Virus record (IMG/VR): IMGVR_UViG_3300025000_000061
Span: 87,783 to 151,782 of that record
Reading direction: 5' to 3' (one strand)
DNA: 64,000 nucleotides
Source of the DNA: a virus
A program made the position numbers and the translations under genes. The notes under the pieces are model-generated. The model did not search any database, had not been told where the DNA came from, and saw only the letters and a program-made list of their open reading frames with translations. Below are positions 43,181 through 51,499 of the stretch, piece by piece. Position 1 is the first letter of the stretch. Every line of letters begins with the position of its first letter.

Positions 43181-43348
43181 ATGCGTATAGTAAAATTTGA
43201 AGGTTGGATTATTTTCGATGAAGATGAATGTAATCATGGGGAAAATATAATTGCTCAAATTGACCATGAATTATTTAATGTAGATGGTGCTATTGAATGG
43301 GATTTAAGAGAAATTACTAATAAAAAGATAGAATATGAAAGTGATTAA
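43181..43348 (+). CDS. small acidic protein (55 aa)
   Basis: ATG after AAAGGAG. Acidic alpha/beta protein (MRIVKFEGWIIFDEDE). No family recognised; the strong ribosome binding site and fit between neighbours support it. Confidence 0.62.
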   Translation: MRIVKFEGWIIFDEDECNHGENIIAQIDHELFNVDGAIEWDLREITNKKIEYESD

Positions 43349-43365
43349 TATAAAGGAGAATTAAT

Positions 43366-43566
43366 ATGAGTAGTAAACCACTTTTAGAATTAATAACTTG
43401 CAATTCAGGTGATTGGAATGTTCTAAGAGTAAATCTAGGTGAAAATTTTGAACGTCAAGGTCACTCTCTATCAAAATGGGATTGGATTGATTTATTAAAA
43501 TTATTAGACTATAAAGTTGAAGAAAGAGAGATTAGTGACGAAGATATGGAATATGGAAATTATTAA
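43366..43566 (+). CDS. small phage protein (66 aa)
   Basis: ATG after AAAGGAG. The pattern LITCNSGDWNVLRVNLG, then GHSLSKWDWIDLLKLL, is a small phage family I recall without function. Acidic end. Confidence 0.66.
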   Translation: MSSKPLLELITCNSGDWNVLRVNLGENFERQGHSLSKWDWIDLLKLLDYKVEEREISDEDMEYGNY

Positions 43567-43599
43567 TATAAAATAAGAGAATAAAGGAGTAATATAATT

Positions 43600-43767
43600 A
43601 TGAATCTAAACAAAGATGAAATAAATATCATAATGAATCTCATAAGTGAAAAAATTGTAGATATGAAAAGTAGACAAAATGAAATAGATTTAAATAAATT
43701 TGAGAAAATAATATTATTAGGTGTAAAAATAGAAAATGAATGGTTAAAATTAAATTCATCAAATTAA
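43600..43767 (+). CDS. small helical protein (55 aa)
   Basis: ATG after AAAGGAG. Fully helical, charged, probably coiled coil (MNLISEKIVDMKSRQ). No family recognised. Confidence 0.6.
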   Translation: MNLNKDEINIIMNLISEKIVDMKSRQNEIDLNKFEKIILLGVKIENEWLKLNSSN

Positions 43768-43791
43768 AAATTAAAGGAGTAATTTAATCAC

Positions 43792-44304
43792 ATGGCAGAA
43801 TACACAATTGAAATTACTACATATTGTCCACATAATTGTAGTTACTGTTCAACTAATGCAACAGAAAACGGAATACATATTGATATAGAAACAATTAAAC
43901 AATTCTTAAAATCTAACAATATACAATCAACAGATAGAATTAATATATCAGGTGGAGAACCATTATCACATCCTAAATTTTATGAAATATTACAATTATG
44001 CAAACAATTAACTTCTGATGTTTGGGTATATACTAATGAATTAACTCAAATCAGATATAATACTTCTGTAATTAATGAAATACAAATTGAAGCAAATGTT
44101 TGTTTAACTCCAGGAGAAGATGTATATATACCTAAAAATGCTCATAAGGTTCATTTGCTTCAATTCGTACCTACAGGAAGAGGAAAAAATATAAAACCTA
44201 TAAATATGAAACTATCAGGTTCGGATTGTAAAAATTGCAATCATAAAGTTTTACAAGCAAATGGCAAAATTGTAGATGCACCTTGTAAGAAAGATTATAA
44301 CTAA
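43792..44304 (+). CDS. miniature radical SAM protein (170 aa)
   Basis: The N-terminus has the cluster motif CPHNCSYC (CxxxCxxC) at about residues 12-19 and the SAM-binding ISGGEPLSHP near 53-62. A C-terminal Cys group (CKNCNHK, APCKKD) could hold a second cluster. At 170 residues it is far shorter than ordinary radical SAM enzymes and keeps only the first half of the barrel. The partner gene at 44322 may complete it. Substrate unknown. Confidence 0.75.
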   Translation: MAEYTIEITTYCPHNCSYCSTNATENGIHIDIETIKQFLKSNNIQSTDRINISGGEPLSHPKFYEILQLCKQLTSDVWVYTNELTQIRYNTSVINEIQIEANVCLTPGEDVYIPKNAHKVHLLQFVPTGRGKNIKPINMKLSGSDCKNCNHKVLQANGKIVDAPCKKDYN

Positions 44305-44321
44305 AAGAAAGGTTGATTAAT

Positions 44322-44810
44322 ATTAACAATAATATTAAAGATAATTTTATTATTCAAGTTAATCCTATTATTGATTATGCAATGAGAGGTTTATGTAGAA
44401 AACCTTATTACAATCATCCTAAAGGTTGCCCTAATTTTAGAAAAAGAGAAGATTGTCCTCCATTTGCACCTTTATTTGATAAGTATATAGATATGTTAAA
44501 ACCTATTTATGCTATATATAATATATTTGATTTTAAATCTCATATAGATAAAATGAAATTAAAACATCCTAATTGGTCAGAACATCAATTAAAATGTGTA
44601 TTATATTGGCAAGGTTCAGCAAGAAAACAATTAAAAGAAAAATGTAAAATATTTATAAAAGAACATGAAGGATTAGGATATGAAATAATCACTTGTCCAG
44701 AAGCAATGGGAGTTAATTTAACTGAAACAATGAAGAATGTAGGAATTATTTTAGAATGGCCTCCTGTTAATATAACATATCAAATTGCTATAGCAGGAAT
44801 TAAGAAGTAA
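44322..44810 (+). CDS. DUF2284-like metal-binding protein, ATT start (162 aa)
   Basis: A TTG at 44313 touches the AAAGG site, so ATT at 44322 (9 nt spacing) is the likely start. The core GLCRKPYYNHPKGCPNFRKR, then CPPFAP, has conserved Cys and His that probably bind metal, as in DUF2284-type proteins. It stands directly after the small radical SAM gene, and such pairs suggest shared function. Function unknown. Confidence 0.68.
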   Translation: MNNNIKDNFIIQVNPIIDYAMRGLCRKPYYNHPKGCPNFRKREDCPPFAPLFDKYIDMLKPIYAIYNIFDFKSHIDKMKLKHPNWSEHQLKCVLYWQGSARKQLKEKCKIFIKEHEGLGYEIITCPEAMGVNLTETMKNVGIILEWPPVNITYQIAIAGIKK

Positions 44811-44824
44811 ATGAGGTAATTAAT

Positions 44825-45016
44825 ATGATTAAATGCAACACATGTATTAACAAAACAGAAATAAATGAAGCTGAATTATATTGCATGGATACTTATTATG
44901 GTTATGGGCAAATATTTGATTGGTGTACTGCAAATAATACTTCTTTAGATTATATGGAACACTTAGGTTGTGATTTTAATAAATGTAAAGAATATAAAGA
45001 GAAAGGAAGTGATTAA
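44825..45016 (+). CDS. cysteine-rich small protein (63 aa)
   Basis: ATG after GAGGT. Cys residues at CNTCINK, LYCMDT, DWCTAN and GCDFNKCKEY form a probable metal site. The stop overlaps the ATT start of the next gene (TAATT). Confidence 0.66.
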   Translation: MIKCNTCINKTEINEAELYCMDTYYGYGQIFDWCTANNTSLDYMEHLGCDFNKCKEYKEKGSD

Positions 45017-45189
45017 TTATCTTAAAACTATCAGAATTAATACAATGGATGGAATATGAATTTGAAAATGGAAATAGAGTCAAAGCATCTAAATTATATA
45101 GAATATTTTGTAAATATGCAAAAATGAGATTTAAAGATGCAGATGAATATCGTTTGAGAAATTATAAAAAATATAATTGGAATAGATAA
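45016..45189 (+). CDS. small basic protein, ATT start (57 aa)
   Basis: AAAGG at 45002-45006 is 9 nt before ATT at 45016, which shares one base with the preceding TAA; ATC at 45019 is next in frame. The frame has no ATG near the site. The product (LKLSELIQWMEYEFENGN) is helical and basic. No family recognised. Confidence 0.58.
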   Translation: MILKLSELIQWMEYEFENGNRVKASKLYRIFCKYAKMRFKDADEYRLRNYKKYNWNR

Positions 45190-45236
45190 AAGATCATAAA
45201 AATTTAGTTTTATTCAATAAATAAAGGAGAATTTTT

Positions 45237-45464
45237 ATGGAAGAATTAAAATTTAAAATAACAAAATTATCTCAAGAAAAGAGAATAGATGGAGATGTAA
45301 TTATAGATACAATATGTATCAATGATGACACTGATATTCGCATAATTGTATCTAATCGTTTATATAATGATAGATATTTTGTAAAGAATAAATTAATTAA
45401 TGAATATAATCGTTTAATAGAATTGAAAAAATCATATGATATTAATATTGGCGATATTATTTAA
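45237..45464 (+). CDS. small hypothetical protein (75 aa)
   Basis: ATG after AAAGGAG. Alpha/beta, charged; no family recognised. Confidence 0.66.
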   Translation: MEELKFKITKLSQEKRIDGDVIIDTICINDDTDIRIIVSNRLYNDRYFVKNKLINEYNRLIELKKSYDINIGDII

Positions 45465-45479
45465 ACTAAGGAGAATTAT

Positions 45480-45685
45480 ATGGGAATAAGATCAGATTAT
45501 AAAAGATATAGGTATGAATATTATGGAGGTTATTGTAATAAAGTAAAAAATTTAAATTTAGAACCTATTTTTTTTGTGAATTTTCAGATGCAATAGATAT
45601 TTTATTTCAAGAAGAATTAACAAAAAAACAAATTATGGAAAGACTAATTAGTATAACTAAATTTATTAATTATATTAAAAAATAA
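45480..45685 (+). pseudogene. small gene frameshifted at a T8 run
   Basis: ATG at 45480 (AAGGAG upstream) opens a frame that stops near 45597. Adding one T to the T8 run at about 45570 joins it to a frame that continues to 45685 (CEFSDAIDILFQEELTKKQ). The whole gene would be about 68 residues. Either a real indel, a -1 slip on the T run, or a sequencing error. Confidence 0.55.
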
Positions 45686-45707
45686 AATTATAAAAGGAGG
45701 ACTTACC

Positions 45708-47954
45708 TTGTCTACAACTAAAAACTTAATAAATATCAATAATCAAAATAAAGTTTTAATTACAATTAATCATAATCAAACTGAGCAACAAACACAATCT
45801 ATTAAAGTAGATTCTCAACATCATATTCATATTCTCGATAGGTCAGGTTCGATGTCAGGAAGCATTAATAATTTAATTGAAAATGTTAAATTAGCAATTA
45901 AACATATGTCTGATAATGATTATGTCAGCATTATATGGTTTAGTGGACATGATGAATGTAAAGTATTGATTAAAGGTGCTAAAAAAGATGAAAGTTTATT
46001 TAAACTATTAGACTCTATTAAATCTACTGTTGGATTAACTTGTTTCTCTACTCCCATTGCTGAAACAAATACAATTATTGAAGATTTATTTAATATTTGT
46101 AATAGTATTAGTGTTAATCTATTTACAGATGGAGAAGTAGTTGTACCTTGGACAGAAAGAGAAGAAGAAAATAAAATATTTGCAGAAATTGCTAAATTTA
46201 AAGATAAGATATTAGCATTTAATACAATTGGTTATGGATATTATTACAATCAAGATTTATTAAAACGTATTTCAGCAGAATCTACTTTTGGAAATGCAAT
46301 TCATTCTAATCATATCAATGAGTACGTTTCTATCTTTGACCATAATTATGAGAGAGTTAATGATTTAATTTTAGAATCTGTTGAAATTGATATTATCAAT
46401 GAAACAGAAAACGTAGATATTATATATCTTAATAGTAATTCTTCCAAATATACGCAAAATACATTAAAATTGAATAGATTAGATAAAAAGAAAAATCAAA
46501 TATTTTTATTATCTGATAAGGACTTTACTTTTAAATACAATGATGAAATTATTGATACATCAAAATTACCTATCACAAAAATAAACAAAAATATTCAACC
46601 AACAATTAATAATTTCTTTTATACATATGCTTACGAATTATTTTACATAAACAAAAGACAAGAAGCATTAAATATCATTGCAAATAATTTACATGATAAA
46701 TATTTAGTAGATACACAATTAAATATTTTCACAAATGATGAAGTAGGGCAATATACTAAAGAATTAAAAAATAGTATATTTAAACCTAAAACCAGATATA
46801 AAACAGGTTTATCTCCTGACAACTACTTACCTAAAGACGATACTTTTTGTATTATGGATTTACTCAAGATTTTATCTGAAAGTAATAATTATTATATTCC
46901 TTCTAAAAACTATCAAAGAATTGGAACAAAAACAGAAGATAAATTTAATTTGTTTGTTAAAAATGAAGATGAAAGTAAAACACCTATTAATACTTTAACT
47001 TACAATAAGAAATTTTTAAATGTAAGTTTACCATTAACTATTTATGGGAAAGTAAAAATTAATGCAAAAATTGCTAGTAAACATAATTTAGATAAAGAAA
47101 TCGATAGTAAAATATTTAGAACACATACTTTAATTAAAGATGGTAATTTAAACATGCAAGAAATTGAATGTGTTTTAGATGAAGAAACGTATAATAAATT
47201 AATTGAAATTCAAAATGAAAATAATATTGAATTTATTCAGTTAGTTAATTCAAATGATAATGCATATAAAGTTAATATAATACTGAATAAATTACCAGTA
47301 ATAAATCGCATGTATGTCAATGAAAGCAGTAATATTGAAAATATTTTTAATAGTATTATTAGAATTAATGAATTAGAAATACAGCAAAAAGTATTAAATT
47401 TTTATATTAAAGAAATTATTAATAAACATAATATTATTGAAGGTAAATTTAAAGATTTTTCTGCTGAACAAATTGAAGTTTTACAACAACATGGATTAAA
47501 TAAAAATTTAGAATATGTAGGTGTAGATAATCAAAAAGCAGAATCAAAAGATTATTATTTTGCAAGATGTTTAGAATTTAATCTAAAAGGATATAGTAGT
47601 ATACCTAGTGTTAATGATGTTCTTAAAAAAGTAGAAACTAAAAAGAAATTAAATGATGTTGGTAAATACATGTATGATTATATTAATATGTTGAATATTG
47701 GTTTAACTAAATTAGGGTACAATGATTTAAATAACTTAACTGAAAAACATAAAGATGTATTACAACAACAATTAGAAATTGTTAAAAAAGAATTATTTAC
47801 AGAAAGAACAAAAATTAATTGTATGAAAATTGCTGTTGTTTTAACTGGTTCTTGGTTTAACAATTTAGAAAAAGACGATAAGGGAAATTGGTATTATAAG
47901 AAAGATGATAAGATTTTAAATATTAAAAGTGAAAAAGTTAAAGTTGAATATTAA
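45708..47954 (+). CDS. von Willebrand factor A domain protein (748 aa)
   Basis: TTG start after AAGGAGG. A VWA domain spans about residues 38-220. The MIDAS is seen as DRSGSMSG near 45, a Thr-containing LTCFSTPIAE near 112 and FTDGE near 144. The remaining 500 residues have no recognised domain; they are charged and mostly alpha/beta, with a helical end. VWA domains bind partner proteins through a metal ion. There is no AAA+ MoxR partner nearby, so the role is unknown. It is one of the largest non-replisome proteins in the window. Confidence 0.8.
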   Translation: MSTTKNLININNQNKVLITINHNQTEQQTQSIKVDSQHHIHILDRSGSMSGSINNLIENVKLAIKHMSDNDYVSIIWFSGHDECKVLIKGAKKDESLFKLLDSIKSTVGLTCFSTPIAETNTIIEDLFNICNSISVNLFTDGEVVVPWTEREEENKIFAEIAKFKDKILAFNTIGYGYYYNQDLLKRISAESTFGNAIHSNHINEYVSIFDHNYERVNDLILESVEIDIINETENVDIIYLNSNSSKYTQNTLKLNRLDKKKNQIFLLSDKDFTFKYNDEIIDTSKLPITKINKNIQPTINNFFYTYAYELFYINKRQEALNIIANNLHDKYLVDTQLNIFTNDEVGQYTKELKNSIFKPKTRYKTGLSPDNYLPKDDTFCIMDLLKILSESNNYYIPSKNYQRIGTKTEDKFNLFVKNEDESKTPINTLTYNKKFLNVSLPLTIYGKVKINAKIASKHNLDKEIDSKIFRTHTLIKDGNLNMQEIECVLDEETYNKLIEIQNENNIEFIQLVNSNDNAYKVNIILNKLPVINRMYVNESSNIENIFNSIIRINELEIQQKVLNFYIKEIINKHNIIEGKFKDFSAEQIEVLQQHGLNKNLEYVGVDNQKAESKDYYFARCLEFNLKGYSSIPSVNDVLKKVETKKKLNDVGKYMYDYINMLNIGLTKLGYNDLNNLTEKHKDVLQQQLEIVKKELFTERTKINCMKIAVVLTGSWFNNLEKDDKGNWYYKKDDKILNIKSEKVKVEY

Positions 47955-47966
47955 AATATAAAACTA

Positions 47967-48019
47967 AATATAGTAATAATTATTATTAATTTATAGTAGG
48001 TAATAGTTATTACTATATT
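47967..48019 (+). promoter_or_regulatory. 13-bp inverted repeat upstream of ATCase
   Basis: Bases 47967-47979 pair with 48007-48019 (13 bp, 27-nt loop). The arm word ATTACTATAT also forms the arm of the 18-bp palindrome at 2185-2233. It may be an operator shared by the two genes or a terminator for the VWA gene. I see no PyrR-binding pattern and no clear promoter. Confidence 0.45.
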
Positions 48020-48060
48020 AAACAAATAAAATACAATAAAAGTAAAGGAGAGTGGATTCT

Positions 48061-49005
48061 ATAAATACAAATCTAAAAACAAGATGCTTAACTTCTCAAC
48101 AATACTCATTAGAAGATTTAATTAATCTATGCAAACTAACAGATAAAATAAAAAATATTGCGTCAACAAAAGAAGGATTATTATACCTTAAATCACTTTT
48201 ACCACATAAACGTGCAATGCTTTACTTCAAGCAACCTAGTACACGTACATTTTTATCGTTTCAAAATGCATGTTACATACTAGGTATATCATGTTCTGAA
48301 ATACGTGATACTTCTACCTCCTCTGAAATGAAAGGTGAGACAGAATTAGATGCGGTAAAAACATTCTCACAATATGCAGATTTAATTATTATGAGACATC
48401 CATCAAGTGACTTTATTTATGAGATATCTGATAATTTACCTAATGATATGAGAATAATTAATGCAGGTTCAGGGACTAATGAGCACCCAACTCAGGCATT
48501 GTTAGACTTCTACACTATTTATAAATATGGGTTATTAGAAGGTAAGAAAGTTGCATTTATTGGTGATTTATTGCGAGGTAGAACTGTTAGATCACTTGCA
48601 TTACTATTAAATAAAGTTAGTGGTACTAAATTATATTTTGTTGCACCAGATAAATATCAAATCAAAAATGATATATTAAATCAATTAAATGTTAATTATG
48701 AAATTGCAAATGATATTGAAAAAGTATTACCTGAAATGGATGTTATCTATATGACTAGACTTCAAGATGAATATGGTCAAATTAATGGAGAAGATTTTAT
48801 TGATACAAGTAGATACTCAATTAATAGTAATAATATAAATATACTAAAAGAAGATGCAATTATACTTCATCCACTACCTAGAAGAAATGAAATTGCAATT
48901 GAGATTGATAAGAATAAACGTGCTAAGTATTGGGAGCAAACAAATAATGGGATGTATGTTCGTGTTGCTTTGATTAACAGTATGTTTAATGTATGTGGAT
49001 TGTAA
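48061..49005 (+). CDS. pyrB: aspartate carbamoyltransferase catalytic chain, ATA start
   Basis: GTG at 48052 is only 1 nt from AAAGGAG; ATA at 48061 is 10 nt away and is preferred. Active-site motifs are complete: PSTRT (Ser60-Thr63), SSEMKGETE with Lys91, EHPTQALLD (His142), GDLLRGRTVRS and HPLPR. The 314 residues equal a normal catalytic chain. The enzyme makes carbamoyl-aspartate from carbamoyl phosphate and aspartate, the committed step of pyrimidine synthesis. No PyrI regulatory chain is seen, so it would escape nucleotide feedback if it behaves like unregulated PyrB. A phage-borne copy is unusual. Confidence 0.93.
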   Translation: MNTNLKTRCLTSQQYSLEDLINLCKLTDKIKNIASTKEGLLYLKSLLPHKRAMLYFKQPSTRTFLSFQNACYILGISCSEIRDTSTSSEMKGETELDAVKTFSQYADLIIMRHPSSDFIYEISDNLPNDMRIINAGSGTNEHPTQALLDFYTIYKYGLLEGKKVAFIGDLLRGRTVRSLALLLNKVSGTKLYFVAPDKYQIKNDILNQLNVNYEIANDIEKVLPEMDVIYMTRLQDEYGQINGEDFIDTSRYSINSNNINILKEDAIILHPLPRRNEIAIEIDKNKRAKYWEQTNNGMYVRVALINSMFNVCGL

Positions 49006-49025
49006 AAATAAAAAGGAGAAGTTGT

Positions 49026-49434
49026 ATGACAAAATTAGAAGAATTAAAAAATGAATTAGCAATAATATCTAAAGAAATAAAAAAACTATCTACAAACGAT
49101 TATATTATTACATATGAAGAATTAAAAGAAGTAAAAAACACAATTAAATAATGAAATTAAAAGAGAAATACATAAAATACAAACCGAATGTAAACATCCT
49201 ATTTGGTATCACTTAATTACTGAGACAGATTGCTATGAAGGTAGAAGTTATTTTACATGTAAATGTTTATTATGTGGGAAAGAAAGAGAAGATGGATATA
49301 GACATTTTGGCAATGTTCTAAAGAAAAAAGAATCTTATAATAAAATAAAAGAAGAATATGATAAGTTAAAAAGTATTACTACCAATCAAGATGTAATATT
49401 TAGTGCATTAAAAGAAAAATTTACAGATAAATAA
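49026..49434 (+). pseudogene. zinc-binding coiled-coil protein frameshifted at an A6 run
   Basis: ATG at 49026 (AAAGGAG upstream) gives 41 codons of coiled coil, then TAA. Deleting one A from the run near 49136 joins it to a frame that reads to 49434 with a C/H zinc site (CKHPIWYHL, CKCLLCGKE). The full product would be about 135 residues and resembles other coiled-coil zinc proteins here (51500, 53366). The A AAA AAC word would support a -1 slip, but the frame needs +1, so programmed frameshifting is unlikely. Confidence 0.62.
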
Positions 49435-49458
49435 TTATAAAATAAAAAGGAGATTAAT

Positions 49459-49704
49459 ATGAGTAATAAAAAACTACAACAAATAATTGATTTCTTTGAA
49501 TTAGAAGAAGGATATAGTAAAAATGATATTATATCAGATATAATTGGTGAAATAAAAGAACTTCAAGGTTATTCTTCTGATGAAATTGGACTTGAATGGG
49601 ACGGAAAATATTTAATGAATTTAGATGATTTTGTTAATGACTTTTATTATAAACTTATTGAAAGAATTTGTAATGTCATAAAAAGTTTTCAAAAAAATAA
49701 TTAG
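49459..49704 (+). CDS. small acidic protein (81 aa)
   Basis: ATG after AAAAGGAG. Acidic, helical ends around a short strand region. No family recognised. Confidence 0.66.
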   Translation: MSNKKLQQIIDFFELEEGYSKNDIISDIIGEIKELQGYSSDEIGLEWDGKYLMNLDDFVNDFYYKLIERICNVIKSFQKNN

Positions 49705-49718
49705 AAAGGTTATAAAAT

Positions 49719-49919
49719 ATGAGAAAAGACGGATTAAATGAACAAGAAGGAAAAGTTATGGATTCTCTAATCGAAGCATGGAATCAATATATCAAATTAG
49801 ATAAACAACACTCATCTGATATTGATGAATTTTGTAATGGAATACATAAATGTCAACATGCTTTGACTATAAGAATATTAAGGAGAGATTATCCAGAAGG
49901 TTATCCGATTAAGATTTAA
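49719..49919 (+). CDS. small phage protein (66 aa)
   Basis: AAAGG upstream. The pattern (MDSLIEAWNQYIKLDKQHSSD, then FCNGIHKCQHALTIRILRRDYPEG) is a short phage family found in many Firmicute phages; its function is unknown. Confidence 0.7.
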   Translation: MRKDGLNEQEGKVMDSLIEAWNQYIKLDKQHSSDIDEFCNGIHKCQHALTIRILRRDYPEGYPIKI

Positions 49920-49959
49920 TTATAAATTTCATTTTTATATTAGTCGAAAGGAGATAAAT

Positions 49960-50109
49960 ATGAAACCTAGTTATTACAAACGCAATTGTTCAGATTGTAT
50001 TAATTATATGTCGATAACTAAAGCATTAGATGCAAATTGGTATTTAATTTGTGGTGTAGGTAGATTCACAGCTTGCAAATATTTTGAAGCAGAATCACAA
50101 ACTGATTAA
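49960..50109 (+). CDS. cysteine-containing small protein (49 aa)
   Basis: ATG after AAAGGAG. Four Cys (RNCSDCINY, LICGVGRFTACKYF) form one likely metal site. Too short for common gene-length cut-offs. Confidence 0.62.
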   Translation: MKPSYYKRNCSDCINYMSITKALDANWYLICGVGRFTACKYFEAESQTD

Positions 50110-50142
50110 ATTTTAAAATTCTAAAAAGGAGAATATAAAACC

Positions 50143-50364
50143 ATGCAACACACAGTCAGATCAGATAAACAATTCTACAATCAATTCCAATCACTCCAAG
50201 ATAGGATTAAAGAATTATCTATTATATTTCAAATTCAAGATCAACCTGTAGAAATATCAGATATAGAATTGATTGAATGGAATAATATAGCAACTAAATT
50301 ACAGAAAGATTTATCGAAGTTGATATTAGAATGTGGATTTAGAATTAGTATGAAGTTAGATTAA
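50143..50364 (+). CDS. small hypothetical protein (73 aa)
   Basis: ATG after AAAAGGAG. Helical, probably coiled coil (FQSLQDRIKELSIIFQ). No family recognised. Confidence 0.66.
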   Translation: MQHTVRSDKQFYNQFQSLQDRIKELSIIFQIQDQPVEISDIELIEWNNIATKLQKDLSKLILECGFRISMKLD

Positions 50365-50393
50365 TAATATAAAATATAGAAAGGAGAGAAAAT

Positions 50394-50573
50394 ATGAAAA
50401 ATGTTAAATTGTATCTCCGAACACTCAAAGCAATTATAGACAATCACTATGAAAAAGAAATAGTGTTTTATGATGGCGACTATGATGAATGGTATTCTAG
50501 AATGCATTGTAGAAATATCACACCAAAAGAATTGACTGATTGGGTGTTAGAATTAACTAAACCTAAAAAGTAG
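50394..50573 (+). CDS. small hypothetical protein (59 aa)
   Basis: ATG after AAAGGAG. Compact alpha/beta protein (IVFYDGDYDEWYSRMHC). No family recognised. Confidence 0.6.
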   Translation: MKNVKLYLRTLKAIIDNHYEKEIVFYDGDYDEWYSRMHCRNITPKELTDWVLELTKPKK

Positions 50574-50629
50574 TTAGTTATAAAAATAGTTATTAAAAAA
50601 TAAAATAATACACAAAGGAGAATATAATT

Positions 50630-50779
50630 ATGTCATATGGAATATTTATGGGTAAAAAAGTTTATTGTCCTAAATGTTATAAAATGCATGAGAATCCAAT
50701 GATTAGTTATGTAGAAAACGGAAAATATTATTGTTATTGTAATTGTGGAAGTTATTTTGAAATTGAGATTAATGAGTAG
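50630..50779 (+). CDS. zinc-ribbon small protein (49 aa)
   Basis: ATG after AAAGGAG. CPKCYKM near residue 13 and CYCNCG near 35 form one zinc ribbon. After it, 50781-50853 holds only a possible 13-codon ATT-start frame and an imperfect hairpin. Confidence 0.66.
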   Translation: MSYGIFMGKKVYCPKCYKMHENPMISYVENGKYYCYCNCGSYFEIEINE

Positions 50780-50853
50780 AAAGGAAATATAATTAATATC
50801 AAGTTCATGTTTCGTCATGATATTAAAAATTAAATATAATGAGGTTAAACATT

Positions 50854-51156
50854 ATGATAGAAGATTTTAAAAATGGAGTAAGAAAAATAACTTTAGGTGA
50901 AGACACTACATATATAAGTCAAATTCATGTCGATGGAGATGAAATCTCTAGTGGAATATGCTTTAGTAATAAATATAGTACAAATGATAAATATAATTTT
51001 CAAGGTGATGAAGTTATTATTGAAATAACTAATTTTCAAGGAGTAATGTCATATATAAAAGCAGGTATTGAATTATTAAAATCATGGAAAATTGAAGGAT
51101 TAGATGAATTGTATGATAAGGTATTAAAAGATATTGATAAAATGATGAAAAAATGA
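50854..51156 (+). CDS. hypothetical phage protein (100 aa)
   Basis: The ATG at 50854 lies about 10 nt after GAGG; the ATG at 50839 overlaps that site. Mixed alpha/beta, acidic first half, basic C-terminal helix. No family recognised. Confidence 0.66.
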   Translation: MIEDFKNGVRKITLGEDTTYISQIHVDGDEISSGICFSNKYSTNDKYNFQGDEVIIEITNFQGVMSYIKAGIELLKSWKIEGLDELYDKVLKDIDKMMKK

Positions 51157-51208
51157 TATAAAGAAGATAAATGGTATATAAATAATGGTGATTTTTGATA
51201 AATAATTA

Positions 51209-51237
51209 TTGACAAAATACAAAAATAATAGTAAAAT
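51209..51237 (+). promoter_or_regulatory. sigma-A promoter
   Basis: TTGACA (51209-51214), 17-bp spacer, TAAAAT (51232-51237), reading into the membrane protein at 51265 and on to thyA. Confidence 0.78.
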
Positions 51238-51264
51238 ATAAATAGTTTAAAGGAGGTGATTTTT

Positions 51265-51456
51265 ATACATTTATATATCCCTTGGTGGGGATTCTTAATA
51301 TTATTTATCTGTATAGGTTTTAGTTATGCGTATTATTTTTACAGTAAAAATGCTTTTCATCCTTATGATGTTGTGACACCTATAATAATATTAGGTATAG
51401 TTATAGGGACAATATTAGTTTCAATTGCTTTTTTGATTGGGAAGTTTTTGTTTTAA
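51265..51456 (+). CDS. small membrane protein, ATA start (63 aa)
   Basis: GTG at 51256 is part of the GGAGGTG ribosome binding site; ATA at 51265 is 8 nt from GGAGG and gives (M)HLYIPWWGFLILF. Two membrane helices (about 7-24 and 36-62) with almost no soluble part. Holin-like in shape but far from the lysis genes. Function unknown. Confidence 0.62.
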   Translation: MHLYIPWWGFLILFICIGFSYAYYFYSKNAFHPYDVVTPIIILGIVIGTILVSIAFLIGKFLF

Positions 51457-51499
51457 TTAGGTATAAAATAAAAATATAAATAAAAGGGGAATATATATT

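Noticed and set aside
47955-48060. PyrR-type attenuator upstream of the ATCase gene.
   Set aside because: Only one simple dyad is present; no anti-terminator/terminator pair and no PyrR-binding loop is visible.
49126-49155. Programmed -1 frameshift at the A AAA AAC word.
   Set aside because: The downstream frame needs a +1 shift; a -1 slip meets a stop after two codons.
50781-50853. A 13-codon ATT-start frame after AAAGGA (ending RHDIKN).
   Set aside because: Too short to support, and the region also forms an imperfect hairpin; spacing to the SD is off compared with the other non-AUG starts.
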